Assembly (NCBI GenBank): GCA_010093605.1
Contig: MU004198.1
Span: forward strand, 874,456-938,455
DNA length: 64,000 nucleotides
Direction of reading: 5' to 3'
Origin: Lophium mytilinum
Taxonomy: Eukaryota; Ascomycota; Dothideomycetes; Mytilinidiales; Mytilinidiaceae
Position 1 is the stretch's first letter. Each line of letters begins with the position of its first letter. The notes beneath the pieces were generated by a model. It had not been told where the DNA came from, searched no databases, and saw only the letters and a list, made by a program, of their open reading frames with translations. Below, piece by piece: positions 11,804-23,381 of this stretch. The position numbers and the translations under genes were made by a program.

Positions 11804-13219
11804 ATGACTACCAAACGACCGTACAAGAAGAGCATTTCGGGGTGTAGAACGTGCAAAAGGAGACGCGTTAAGGTCAGTTTACATTTACAAGCCCAAAAGT
11901 ACCAAAGTCATTTCTTATAAGCTTCACTTACTAACATGGCAATCTGTGGTACAGTGCAACGAGGCCCGTCCACAATGTGGGCAGTGCTCCAAGCATGGCG
12001 TTGTGTGTGACTTCGCAAATACCCCATCTTCTGCTACTTCTGCTTCTTCTCGTTCTTCTTCTACGTCTCCCTCGTTTACACACTATCAATCATCACTCCT
12101 CGGGCCCTTGTCTCAACCCACAGCTATCCACCCACTTTATGATGACACTATGTCTTCCCGCATGATGGAACTTCGCCTCATGCACCACAGCACCGCTGTA
12201 GCATGGTCAATGTCGTAAGCAATGGCCTACCGCCCACTTGAGAATTCATTGCTAATCAATTTGACTATAGGGGCTTGAAACAGGCCGCCAGGTGGAAAGT
12301 TTGGTCTGAATATGTACCCATGCTCGCATTCCAAGGTGGCCCATCGAACCCCCTTCTTGATCTAATCCTGGCCAACTCGGCACTACATCTGCACATACTT
12401 AACCCGACGGACCCCTCTTTCAAATTAGTGTCATCTAAAAAGTTTGCACAGGGTCTTGAGAAAATGAAAGCTTTGCTCTCGCAAGTTAACGAGGAGAACT
12501 CTCCAGCAGCTTTCGCCGCCAGCGCGCTGATCTCATTGCATGTGTTGGTCTACCGGCAAGAGAAACTATCTGGGATACAATTTCAACCGGCAAGCGATTT
12601 CTTCCGGGCCGTACACGGTACTAGAAGTATCACGGCTCATTCTCGAAGCTGGATTCAAAACTCGGATTTCAAGGCTCTCCTCCTCGACGAACCAAGTCTT
12701 CTCAACGACCCTGCGGCATTTTCTGGGTGGGTCATGACCGAGGACTCTCCTTTTGCAGAACTCCTGTTCGGACTAGATGATGAGCCGTTAGGGTGTAAGA
12801 AGGTTGCCATGTACAAAACTGTGATCAGATACCTCAGTTGGGCTTTCACTTCTTATCTGTCAGGAGAGGACACGCACTTTTTTCGAAGAAAAGTCCTAGG
12901 GTTTCCTGTCATTGCGCCATCTCAATTCGTAGACCTCCTAGAAGCCCACGATCCACGAACACTAGCAATCACCGCTCACTTCTTTGGCCTCAGCACGTTT
13001 TTGAACGATATCTGGTGGTTCCAGGGCGTCGCGGACAGGGAGATTCCAGGCTTGTTCAGTCTCATGCCTCCGGAATGGGCATGGGCCATGTCCTGGCCAC
13101 TTCAGCAGATCAACAAAACTCCGAAAACCTTACAGCATCAAATAGCCGGTGACTATGCCATTTCAGCACCACTAGGCGTCTCAAAGGAACCGAAAAAGTT
13201 GATAATGGGCTGCTTCTAG
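11804..13219 (+). CDS. Zn2Cys6 transcription factor
   Basis: Fungal binuclear zinc-cluster DNA-binding regulator. Exons 11804-11872, 11955-12214 and 12271-13219 give 425 residues. The zinc cluster is split by the first intron and reads C14-x2-C17-x6-C24-x6-C31-x2-C34-x6-C41, all six cysteines present, with the usual basic run KRRRVK between C17 and C24. A Ser/Thr linker follows, then ELRLMHHSTAVAWSM and LILANSALHL, the start of the C-terminal regulatory domain seen in Upc2/Ecm22-like and related fungal regulators. The frame is intact and splice sites are good (branch ctaat, acceptor tatag). It lies 308 bp upstream of a broken alpha/beta hydrolase in the same direction, which may have been its target. 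The target pathway cannot be told from sequence. Confidence 0.85.
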
Positions 13220-13527
13220 CTCTAGCGAAAGGGGGCTTTCTTGCCACGCTGTATAACACGTGTTTTATCTACGACAATATGAGTTCGAATGGCACGATTA
13301 CCCAAAGCGAATTACTGTTTTGACAGCAAAGCCAAAGCGACGGAGTTCGCGTTTGGTGATCAAGCTCACGTTTGGTGAGTGAGTTCGCGTTGAGCTTGGG
13401 CCATTTCGCGTTGGAACAGGCATGCGCTACTATGGGTTGCATCATGATATAATTCATAGCCTTCCGCTCTCCCAACTCTTCCTTTTAACCAACTTACTCT
13501 CTCAATCTCACCACTTCATCTTTACAT
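13220..13527. other. Spacer between regulator and broken hydrolase
   Basis: A 308-bp spacer holding the end of the regulator transcript and the former promoter of the hydrolase. It contains the repeated TTCGCGTT-like motifs listed next. Confidence 0.5.
13344..13415. repeat. Clustered TTCGCGTT-like motifs upstream of hydrolase
   Basis: Four related words: GTTCGCGTTTGGTGA (13344), CTCACGTTTGGTGAG (about 13365), GTTCGCGTTGA (about 13382) and TTCGCGTTGG (about 13405). They sit 115-185 bp before the former start codon. This may be a cluster of operator sites or a local duplication. Binding by the neighbouring zinc-cluster protein is only inferred; such proteins usually prefer CGG triplets, which are not obvious here. 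Confidence 0.4.
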
Positions 13528-14535
13528 ATGACCAAGATGTCTTCTCCTCCTCTTCGCCTACATTACGACCCAGAGCTGCGAGCTGTGCTGGACAATGAGC
13601 TTTACGCCATGCATCACACTGGACGACATCCCCAGAGTCCCGAAAACTACATGTCCCACAGCTAGTAAGGTTCTCAAAAGACAAACTGTCGAACACGAAG
13701 AACGCGTCATTGCTGGCCCTGGGGGCAATCTAGTGGTGTCGGTCTTCAGTCCGCTCATAGTGGGATTGGGAAATGTAGCAGTGCCACATATAGGCGAAGC
13801 CTTACGCCCAGGAATATACCACATCCATGGAGGCGGAATGTTCACTGGATCTCGGTTCCTCAGTGTGCAAATGGTCCTTGACTGGGTCATAAAGCTGGGT
13901 GTCAAATGTGTCTCCGTCCAATATCGCCTGCCACCGGAATATCCTTATCCAGCTCCCATTGACGACTGCTACGCTGGCTTATTATGGATGTCAACGCATG
14001 CCAACGAGTTGGGAATCGATCCGAATAATATAAGCATTGCAAGTACATCTGCAGGCGGTGGTTTGGCAGCTGGAACTTCTCTTTTGGCCCGCGACCGAGG
14101 CGGACCAGCATTGCGGGCTCAGATTCTCGAATGTCCGATGCTGGATGACCGCAACAACACATTTTCAGCCAAGCAGTTTGCTACCGGAGGCACATGGAGT
14201 CAAGGAAGCAATGCTATGGTTGGTCTTGCTTATTAGGCTGAAAGAGCAATGAAGATGATGTGAGCATAGAGGCTGCTCCATCTCGAGCAACTGATCTATC
14301 CGGACTGCCTCCTACCTTCATCTCCGTAGGCTCAGCAGAGATCTTTCGAGACGAGGCTTTCGCGTATGCTTCAACCCTCTGGAAGAGTGGCGTTCAGGCC
14401 GAAGTGTACGTCTGGGCTGGGGGGTTCCATGGATTTACGGAGTCGGCGTCAAGTGCAGCCGTCTCTATCATCTCTCGCGACGCTAGGACAGCATGGATTC
14501 AGCGTACCCTTTGCCTGGATTCTACTACATACTAG
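13528..14535 (+). pseudogene. Broken alpha/beta hydrolase (HSL-type esterase)
   Basis: Remains of an esterase/lipase-like alpha/beta hydrolase. The N-terminus (ATG 13528, LRLHYDPELRAVLDNELY) is in frame 1. The main body from about 13600 (LDDIPRVPK to GTWSQGSN, about 14210) is in frame 2. The C-terminal part (about 14230-14535) is in a third register and preceded by an in-frame TGA. At least two frameshifts plus one stop therefore interrupt it, with no spacer long enough for an intron at either break. Oxyanion-hole motif HGGG is kept (IYHIHGGGMF), and D and H of the triad remain as RDE and GGFHGF. The nucleophile elbow reads S-T-S-A-G-G instead of G-x-S-A-G-G, so its first Gly is lost. Sequencing error could explain single shifts but not the elbow change. 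Confidence 0.8.
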
Positions 14536-15756
14536 GCCCAAAATAAATCTTAGTAAGGCCCTCGAACTCCGACATCATATCTGAGCAGATCTTCCTCCGA
14601 CTAGGACTACTGTTTTCCTCGTTCAAAACCGCATGTCACGCACGGAGTAGCCCTACCTTTACCGTCGCGCCGGGCATGAAGCAAGTGGCACACTCAGCAA
14701 GCAATTTATCTTGTGCGGTCGTGTGTACAACTGTTTGCCGCTGCTTGAAGTGCTTCCACAAATTTCCACTTTCCTAAAAGCTAAGAAATTCTATCTCGTT
14801 TGTTTGTTTTGCGAATACATTGGTGTACCACAAGCAGCGGTAGAAAACTCTACAAAAGGCAGAATGCGTTTTGAGCGCGACGACTTTCCTATGCCTAGCG
14901 TGGCCGCGTTGATGTTCTCGGTACGGCTCGGCACGCTGTACCTCACGGGCCGCTCTGGCATTGCACCTCAACGTTAGGGGAATAAACCCCGGAGGGTGCA
15001 TACATTTCGTCCACGAATCTGGTGTGAAAAAGATGACTGGAAGCTGCATTCATTACGTGCTCGAGCTGGGATTTATAGTAGTTCATGTCCTCCTCCAACC
15101 ATTAGCACAACACTGTTAACCTGTGTCCTGCAGCCGTGTCCTTCGACTTCAGAATCTGGCTTAGCCCGACCCAAGATCTGTGGCTAGCTGAGAAGGTGGA
15201 GAGGTTGGGGCAGAAATCTCACCCTTCTGATTCCCGACTGGGGGTATTCCTAGTACACCATGCACATCGCCCCTGATCTCAATTATTCGATGTCCGGCCG
15301 TTCCCTCCTGCTCTCCCGCATCCCAAAATATCGCCGTGCATCTGTTTGGCCCCCGCGCTTTGCGATGCCCTGGCGTTGAGGGCGGAGTCTCTAATCTCCT
15401 TCGAGTACCTTCACTCACGGCCTTTCGTGTTGGGATGCGTGCTCGGTGACGAGCAATTTCCAGTTCACGTCTATTTAGCTGCTGGGTTCGGGCCATGATC
15501 ACCGACCTGATTTCATTGGTTGTTGCTTGCTCGATATCACACTGAAAGCAGATCTCCCTGCAAGTATGCTAGAAGGTATGCAATCTTTACAACACGGACC
15601 CCTTCCCCATAGAGTGAGCCAACCACCCCTACGGATATAGCCGCCGAGGACATAGTGGCGGATCAACCCTATAGTCCCTGCCCTATCTTTCTCTTGCAAC
15701 CTTTTCCGAAACAACGTTCACTGTACGAGGATATGAACGCAAATGTGCGCTGAAGG
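14536..15756. other. Intergenic, 1.2 kb
   Basis: Frames of 60-115 codons on both strands without recognisable family features. Nothing supportable apart from the promoter of the lectin-like gene at the right end. Confidence 0.55.
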
Positions 15757-17309
15757 ATGAATGTACGTCCCTCCAGTTACTGCTTCTACACCCCACGCTT
15801 TGGTCCTGGCTGCTAACACGTCCCTAGAAAGGTCAAGCGGGCTTAGAGGTCTATCGTCCTGAGGCTGGTCTCGAGGTTGTGCCCGGGCAAGATCAGAAAT
15901 GGGCACATCAATATCAGAACCTAGGCCATGATGGACTTGAGTATCAAGAGGAAAACTTGCCGCAGAGTTATTCTGAACATGATAAAGAAGTGGCCACGCA
16001 CGAGCCTAAGAGCAATACCCCATTGCGATCGAAATGGAAACTTTGGCTCGCCATTGCGATAGCCCTCCTGGTAGTCATCGCAGCTGTACTCGGAGGAGTG
16101 CTTGGGACCACCCTCCATCACAACAAGAAGCATTCCTCCAGCAAGGCTTCCACCACCGCATCTGAAACTGCTTCAACTTCGACGCCATCTCCAACAGACG
16201 CATTGCCTGGGATACGGGCAAAATCACCGCTCTCAGTTACGGGGTGGCTGACTGGCAACGATTACTCCATCCGAGGCGTCTTTCAGAGTGACGATGACAT
16301 GATTCAGTACATAGCATATGATTCAGTCAGTAAGGCTTGGAAGCAAACACCAAACATCACTAAAGCGAAGGCGGGATCGCCATTAGCTCTAACAACCTTC
16401 CAAACATCTTGGTACGGAAGTCTAACGCCTGCAACGCAGTTCAACCAAGTTGAGCTCTTCTTTCTCGATACTCAAAGTAAGTCACTGCTTGTCTTAATGA
16501 TAGAATCTTTTCCTAAGCTAATCGTTGTAGATCATCTTAACGAGTGGAGCTGGGATCCATCCGCTAGCACTTTAGGAAATAGCGGCACTTTAACACCCTA
16601 CGCAATCCCCACCGGATCCGACTCCCACCTTGCGTCATACTGGCCGTTTATTCTATACCAAGATGCTGGCATGGGCGTCCACGAAGTCGTATACGACTGC
16701 AGGTTTCCCAACTGCTGGTTCAACCGAACACTGAACGAGACAGCGTATGACGGCGCTGACTTTGCAATCGTCCCCGCGCTGCAGAATCTGGCGGAAATGA
16801 ACATTCTCTACCAGGAGGGCGACCAGAAGCTAATGAGCATGGGCCGCAACTCCACCACGGGAGATCTCACCGCCGGTAAGTACCCACCTACATTCACTCC
16901 GCATCAGCACCCGGCGAAGTATCAGGCTAATACCTCCCTAGCTTCCGCCTTCAGCATCAACCTCCCCGCCGCAGCCTCTTTCGCGGCCCTGACCGTCGTG
17001 CGCCCTTCCTCCGACAACACCGCGCTTAACACTTATGTCCTGTACCAAGACAGCGCCGGCACGATCCAGGTAGTCTGGAACGACGATGCGTCGAGCTGGA
17101 AAGGACCCGCAACGTTCCCTGCCTTTAACGACGCAGACAACGGCACTAGTATTGCATGCTTAACGCAGGCTTCCTTTTTTACAGATACCCCGTTGCAGCC
17201 AAATAGCCCCTTGAGTCGGTGCTACTTCCAGGTTAAGGGAGCACTGAGAGAGGTGAGCTTGAATGGGTCGGATTGGGAGGTTGTGGGAGATGTGAACGCT
17301 GGTCCGTGA
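15757..17309 (+). CDS. Membrane-anchored fucose-lectin-like beta-propeller protein
   Basis: Predicted type II membrane protein with an extracellular lectin-like domain. Exons: 15757-15762, 15828-16476, 16531-16875 and 16942-17309 (455 residues). The first exon carries only ATG AAT; the 65-bp intron after it has donor GTACGT and a perfect gctaac branch, and splicing gives MNKGQAGLEVYRPEAGLEVV. The last two introns (54 and 66 bp) are multiples of three, so an unspliced reading stays open; donors GTAAGT argue they are real. A membrane helix lies at about residues 74-97 (LAIAIALLVVIAAVLGGVLG), then a Ser/Thr-rich stalk. The rest has repeated strand-like units (IQYIAYDS..W, WPFILYQD, YVLYQDSAGTIQVVW) resembling the fungal fucose-specific lectin fold. 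Sugar specificity is not proven. Confidence 0.75.
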
Positions 17310-18210
17310 TTTTATGAATTTAGGCGCATCAACATGCTGGGTTTGCGGGCCACGCAACATTCTGGGGAATGGGCTTGTGAGGGGTTGGAATTTAGGTCAC
17401 TCGCTAGCACAGTACCAAGCGATGTCAGATTCTGGAATATATAGGTTTACCTGCTGAGGCTTTCCATATTTGGTTCTCATTGAAAGTTTCGCTGCGTAGA
17501 AGGATTTGAATGCTATCGGTCACTTGCAAGTCCTCCTAATCTGCGGGATGATCACTCCAATCCTGCCATGCCTACTTCCGTCGAGGGAAAGTTTACTCGA
17601 GAATTGGGGCCTTTCGAATGACACGCCCTATTCCTAAGTTGGTTACGCATGGAGTGCTTTAGGATTCCTACGAAGCCTCGCCACGAGGTACGAGAGACTT
17701 CGAAAGGTGAATGTTACGTTCTGGACTCTTCAGATTAGGCCTCTGGTAGGTGAATGGCTTTTAGGCATCTCACTTCCCTCACATACAATATTGAGCTATT
17801 TGGTTGTATGTTTTGGCAGTTTGGATAGCGCTTGAAGACACTCCTGGACGTTGCAAGTTTGGAAAATATAAATGTCACGTTTTGGGCACTCTAGATCAGG
17901 CCTTCGGCAGGTGCATAGCAGTATAGCCTTCGTAAACCTTATTTCTCTCGCATGCCTACCTTATTTTTGGAGATGACAGCAAGATAGGTATAATCCAAGA
18001 CGCTAGACTAAAGAGACCACTTAGCAGGCCTTGTAAAAGGAGTGACCAATCTGAAGGTCCTAGAAATGAGATCCTCCTTGTTCTAAAGCTACTTACGCAT
18101 GGGATACTTCAGACCGCTGCGTGGCCTGTCAGAACGATAACAGAATACCCCCCTACGTACAAACAGTTGGCCGCTTGAAAGCTTACCCAGATTTCTGTCT
18201 CAGCCCTTTG
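17310..18210. repeat. Gene-free tract with decayed direct repeats
   Basis: No reading frame worth keeping. Two related stretches recur in the same orientation: about 17708-17786 (aatgttacgtt, ttcagattaggcct, ggtaggtg, ccctcacatac) and about 17869-17957 (aatgtcacgtt, tctagatcaggcct, ggcaggtg, tctcgcatgcctac). The phrase ttacgcatgg also recurs near 17642 and 18094. Differences are often C/T or A/G. Probably an old repetitive element eroded by transitions. Confidence 0.45.
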
Positions 18211-20518
18211 CTACTCTAACCATATCCTTTCCCTAAAACTCTTTGGCATAAAGTCTGGTCCTGGACTGTTCGATTCCACGTTCCAAACCAACGGATGAGG
18301 ATCCTCGCTGAAGTAGATAAACACCATGCCAACCTTCTCATACACTGTCTCGTCACCGGCGATACCGCACTTCATGATCACCATAGCAGTCATACAAAAA
18401 TTGTCGGATTTCCGCCACTGACTCAGCAGGAGCAACGTTAGCTGCACCGTGTCGCGTTGCGTTGAGACAAGCACACCCTGTTGCTTTGCGATAGTATAGG
18501 CGGCTTTTAGCAACCGCTTGTCAACCTTGAAGCAAGGATATTGCAGTTTCTCCTGGGAGGCACTGATGAAATCATCTTGGAGGTCGGAAAGAGGGACGTT
18601 GAGATTAGTGATCCAGCCTTTTATTGCCATCTTTGGAGGTATGGGATCTTGAAGGTACCTCTCTATAATCGCATCCCGGTGGCCTTCCCAGTCTAGAAGC
18701 GGCTCGTTGGGGTACTGGACGTGGATTTCCACGCAAGCGGCGTATTTGGGAGCGCCCGAACTCGATGCTTTAAGTGTCTTGAGGATGTAAGGTGGCGCAA
18801 ATTCGAACTTCAAGGACTTCGGAATTTTCCATCCAAGCCAGGTCCAGCTAGGGAACTGTCGCCGTCGTGATGCAGAACCAACTTGAGTCACCAGATCTTT
18901 TTGTATCCGGTTGCGTCCCATAATGTCATCGTACAAGGTATCGTTGACTGCCCAGCTCATTCCAAACGTCAACACGTCGGTATGGCTCAGTTCGGAGGAG
19001 TAGAGAAAGATCCCAAAGAAGTTATGCACAGGCTCGGCACCACTTCCTGTAGGCATAGCAAGTGCCCGTAAAACACCCTGAAATGCATTTAGGGCATCTG
19101 TTTCGTAGGTCAAGCTTCTTCGGGCGTACTCGTTTACAACACTTTCGAACGGGGTCGGCTGAGTGCCTGGATCGTCGGATGCGAACGTTTTCGGAACCGT
19201 TAATATAGCTTCCCGCCCCTTTTGCCTCTGCGCACGCTGTAGACTATGTAATGGGATACAGATGCTCTCTTGGCAGTGCATCCCTCGACACTGGAAAAAC
19301 ACTTGGCTGTCGGTGAACATCAAACACCGGCGTGAAAGCAGGGCTTCTTGGTAAGTCCAGCCTCTGGTATTCCACATTGAATGAGTGATCTCATGGGCGG
19401 CGTTGGAGAGGAACGGGTGAAATGTGTGATCCTTGATCGTAACCGAGGGATAGGTCCTTCGAGGGTTCCCGTTCACTCCTGGCAACCCATACGAAGGGTC
19501 ATTTCCAGATGCCGCAATGATCGTTAGCTCAGAGTGCTCAAAAATCAAATTCATGTTCCCAATCTGAATGGCCTTGGCAGCTTCGTCGGTCTGGGGAATG
19601 CAGTATCTGTCAACCCACAAAAATCGATATCCCAGCCGCAGTGTGACAGTAATAGAGTCCTCGATGACAGCGGGAAGAAGGGCAGGAAGAGCGCCGTCTA
19701 CACCCAAGGATTCGATGTATGCGTTGCCCCAGACGTAGCTCAGTGTCAGAAAGACTCGTCCCGTATCCTCATAAACCCAAGGGACGACTGTTCGGGACTG
19801 ACAATCGATAACCTGGAACGAAGGTAGCTGCGGAAATAATAGAGTCTTGCACATTCTGGAATGGTGATCTTCACAGAAAAGGAGCCACTCAGTTACTTTC
19901 GTATAATTTATCACAGCGGATGGTGGTTGGAGGTATGTACCTGTGCCGATTATCGAAGAAGAATCTTCCAAACGAGCGGCCACAGTGTATACAGTCGGTC
20001 GGTGGATCGTATCGCTCTGAAGAGTTGCGCGGGTCTTTAGGCAGCAACAGGAAGATGATGGAAGTATCGGATAGACTTTCGTCGTTGAACATTCTAGCTG
20101 TGGAAACAACCTCGAGCTTGTACTCTCTCCCGAGTTCGTTTGTGAAATCTACACCTACAGAGGTTCTGAGGCTTCGTAGGTCGTGGAAGAACTCACAAAG
20201 AGAACAACCCTTAGACTCAATGTTGAGGATGGTACCGATCTGAATAAACCTCTTTCGTCTTTTTAACTGAGCCTGGCTGGGTTGACGAAAACTTATATTT
20301 CTGCAAGAGCTACAAAGACTCGTGGCATCGTCTATTGCATCTTTTTGCCTGGGCACGATCTGTGCACTTGGATGCGGGTCCTGGGAATTGATCGGGCTCG
20401 CATGTGGAGTACGTACTTCCTTGCAGGGCGATAGCTCTACACTTTCCATCTCCTGGACCCGCGGAGATTTTGGATGCAATGGCATATCACCGCAGTGTTC
20501 ATCTAGCCTTCCTGACAT
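18211..20518 (-). CDS. HET-domain protein (heterokaryon incompatibility type)
   Basis: HET proteins act in fungal non-self recognition and can trigger cell death. Proposed exons on the minus strand are 20518-19993 and 19940-18211 (751 residues), with a 52-bp GTATAC...CACAG intron. Without that intron the two halves lie in different frames, so a frameshift is the alternative; the intron lacks an ideal branch site. The N-terminal part has paired cysteines (CSSCRN, GCSLCEFF). The three HET core motifs are present: LSYVWG (about 242-247), LWVDRYCIPQ (about 283-292) and RGWTYQEALLSRR (about 368-380). SWTWLGW and a variable C-terminus follow. The gene lies 717 bp upstream, in transcription direction, of the ubiquitin-like-domain gene's stop but both read leftward, forming a tandem pair. 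Confidence 0.85.
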
Positions 20519-21235
20519 TTCGAAACGATAGAGGTGTTTTGGCGCGTTCTGAAGTTCTTAGAGGATGTAGAGTCCCTAAATGTTTGAATCAGAAATTTAT
20601 ATATGCTAACAGCGTAGTGCTTTAGCACCTCGTACGAATGGGACGAGATTGGAAGACGTCGTGCTCAACCTCTTGTCCTAGTAGAGTACTATAGCTCTCG
20701 GGGTCAAGACATTGGACGTGCAAGGTTGCGATTTGTGCAGAGGGGCAGACGAGTGCGTGTTGAAGTCACATATGGGAAAGCGGCCTTGAAGACGTTGGTG
20801 TTATCGAGCGCAGCTGGATATAAGGCGCAAAAGTGGTTGCAAGGCTTAGATGCACTGTCACCCATCGTGCCACCGTGCAAAGGATACTTGACTGCCGCTA
20901 CTTTTGCGCTAACTTAATATGGGTAGACGTCTATGCACGCTCTCTTGCCAATGCTTGGGGTACCTCTACAAGCTTTCAAGCATCTCCGCGCGATGTCAAA
21001 TTCCGGGCAGCGAGAATCAGCCTACCCTTGGACCCGTTGGCTTGCTGGTAAGAGGGTTGCTCCTGGCGGTGGTATCTGGCTCCCAAAGCGGCCTATAAAT
21101 CCTGAGTTGCCCAGACCTATGAACCACTCTACATAACTCAGGATTCCCCATTAACACATTCTTCGCTCACTGTTCCAATTGGAACGCACTCCTTGTAGGC
21201 TCTAAACTAGTTGCGTTTGAGTAACGCTCTGCTTG
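20519..21235. other. Intergenic between HET and ULD genes
   Basis: Short frames only. Should hold the HET gene promoter and the 3' end of the next gene. Nothing else recognised. Confidence 0.5.
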
Positions 21236-22867
21236 CTACGTTGAAGAACCAAAAATCTGTTTCAGCTCGAAGTCGATCTCAGTGAGGTCGCTGCATTCTT
21301 CTACTTGCTGACGGGCAAGATGTAGTTGCTCGATCTCCAAGGTTTGCTGACGGGCAAAACGTGACCTTGTGACCTCCATGCTTTCTCGAAAGCTGCTTAC
21401 AAGGCTTTCCTCGAGAAAGGCCTTGGAGGGTTCCATGGAATTCTCAAACAGAACCTCTAATTTTTGTCGCATTTTAATGACCGGCAAGATTTTTCTGAAA
21501 AATCCTTCGAAACTAGACATGGAGCTTCTCACATTTCTGAACATGTCTTCCTCGTCTTCGTCTTGTGAGAGCTTGGCTCGCTTTCGCGTCGGCTTACGCC
21601 CAGGCACAAAGAACGCCCTAGAATGATGCCCGGTCTCCATCATGTCATCTACATCTTTCCGCTCCTTCTTGGATCGTTCAAACCGTACATCGCAGTCGCC
21701 ACTATTACAAATTAGACTGCGTACTCAAAGCTCAAACCCCACGGAAGCACTCGCTTGACTTACCAAATCCTTCCGCCACCCGGTGCAAGGCTTGTCTGAC
21801 TAGAACGACAATATTGCATAGGGCACTTCGAGTCGAATATGTTCAGTTCGTTCACTAAAATAGCCATGGTTAGAGCGGTTCCTGGGCGTAATCGGAAATC
21901 CTCGGATATGACTTGAGCACTGTTCCTCGTCGCGAATATCTCGTAATTTCCAGCTTTTACGGCGTGCGATCCAGGGCCCTCTAGGAAACGGTGTTTGATG
22001 ATGGCCTCAAGATAGCCGTAGTCGAACTCGGAGGGAACGGGGAACTTGAAGCCCAAAGCGTCTTCTACAATGATTGGCGCCTGAAAGAACGTCCACCGAA
22101 TGTCTGCTGCACCCATAGAGCTTTGCATTTCGAGCACAATGCTATGTGTTTGCTGTGTCGTGACGCTTGTTGCCTAATGATTAGTCTATGTAATGATGAT
22201 TGAAGGTTAGTTGTACTTACCAGACTCTTGCTACAGCCTCACCTAGCGCCACCAACGACGTCTTGAGCTCCCCGGTCACCATTTGGAACAACCTTGCAAG
22301 CATCGTATGGGTGGTTCGTACAATAGCTGCTTGGGCTGCTACACTGTCTTTGATACCCTGCAAGATGCCCCTGGTGCTCTCTAGTCTCTCGCGAATATGC
22401 AAAGTATCCGCCTCGAACTTTCCCGACGCGATATCCATCTTCTCAAGCCCATGTTCAGCCAACAGAATATTGATGGTACCAACATGAACGTTGAGATAGC
22501 TCTGCAGCTTGTGAATCTCCTCTTTATGTCCGAACGTCCATTGCAACTTATTCTTCGCAAGACCTATACCACCTCGTTTTCCCCAGATACCTAATCCATT
22601 TTCATATTTCCTGATCTTTCCCAGAAACTGCTCCAAAGGCTGCCGGCAGCTAAGTGCTGCATACTTGATCGAATCGAGGCTCTCCGATCGTTTTCCACTA
22701 GGCTTCAACTGGTCGATGTGTTTGAGAACACTGTTGAGGGTTTCAAGCTCGCGAACAATCTCTTGATACTCCGACTTCGAGCCCCCAGTGTCGCGGAGGG
22801 AGCTGATGATGTCCGCGATAAGTTTACCGACAGTGACAACGTCGCCGACGGAGAAACCGAACGACAT
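21236..22867 (-). CDS. Protein with STAND-like N-terminus and ubiquitin-like domain
   Basis: Exons on the minus strand: 22867-22221, 22141-21764 and 21701-21236 (496 residues). The N-terminus MSFGFSVGDVVTVGKLIADI, then ELETLNSVLKHIDQL and a long helical region, is the type found at the front of fungal NLR/STAND receptors and of stand-alone relatives. The middle segment from DIRWTFFQAPIIVEDALG through FLEGPGSHAVKAGNYEIF resembles the fungal ubiquitin-like domain called ULD. A C-terminal basic/acidic tail with coiled-coil character follows (RQQTLEIEQLHLARQQVEE). A cysteine group around KCPMQYC and ICGDCDV could bind zinc. The first intron (79 bp) has two possible acceptors; the one at 22142 is the only one that keeps frame. 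Role unknown; immunity-like function is inferred from architecture and the adjacent HET gene. Confidence 0.78.
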
Positions 22868-23381
22868 TCTCGCGCCTTCTCGAGGGGGTGAACAGCGCGC
22901 CTTGTACTCTAAGCTGCGGAAAAGAAGCGATCAAGACAACTGTGTTGAAGAGAAGACGATGGATGAGGTGGCAGACCCATAGATAAGTTAGTTGGGCCTC
23001 AATTCGAGCTGCGCCACCACCTTCGATTGTCAGCCTTGTTGGCATGCAGGTTGATGCAGGTCGTCGGACCAGTCAACATCGCCAGAGCCCTCAGGCGAAA
23101 AGGCAACCAGGCTCCACACATATCGCCCTCAAAAATGACATATGAAGTATGCTGTACGAATGATGTTCTGCAACGATGCACCTTTCCACCACTGTCTGAA
23201 AAATGGGAGTTACTTGAAGACTTTTGCAGACGAGTAGAACTGAAGTCAACCAAACACTTCGATCTAGAACTCTAAGGGTATCTAACGCACCGCACCGCTT
23301 TACTCTAACCATGCAAATGCTTCTGAAATCTTGGAACATCACGTTAGCAATCGCTCAACTTACTAATCTCCTCCCTACCCA
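22868..23381. other. Intergenic
   Basis: Promoter of the ULD gene and 3' flank of the bestrophin-like gene. Short frames without family features. Confidence 0.5.

Noticed and set aside
13528-14535. Introns as the reason for frame changes in the hydrolase
   Set aside because: The breaks leave no spacer of 40 bases or more with GT and AG, and an in-frame stop plus altered nucleophile elbow support decay.
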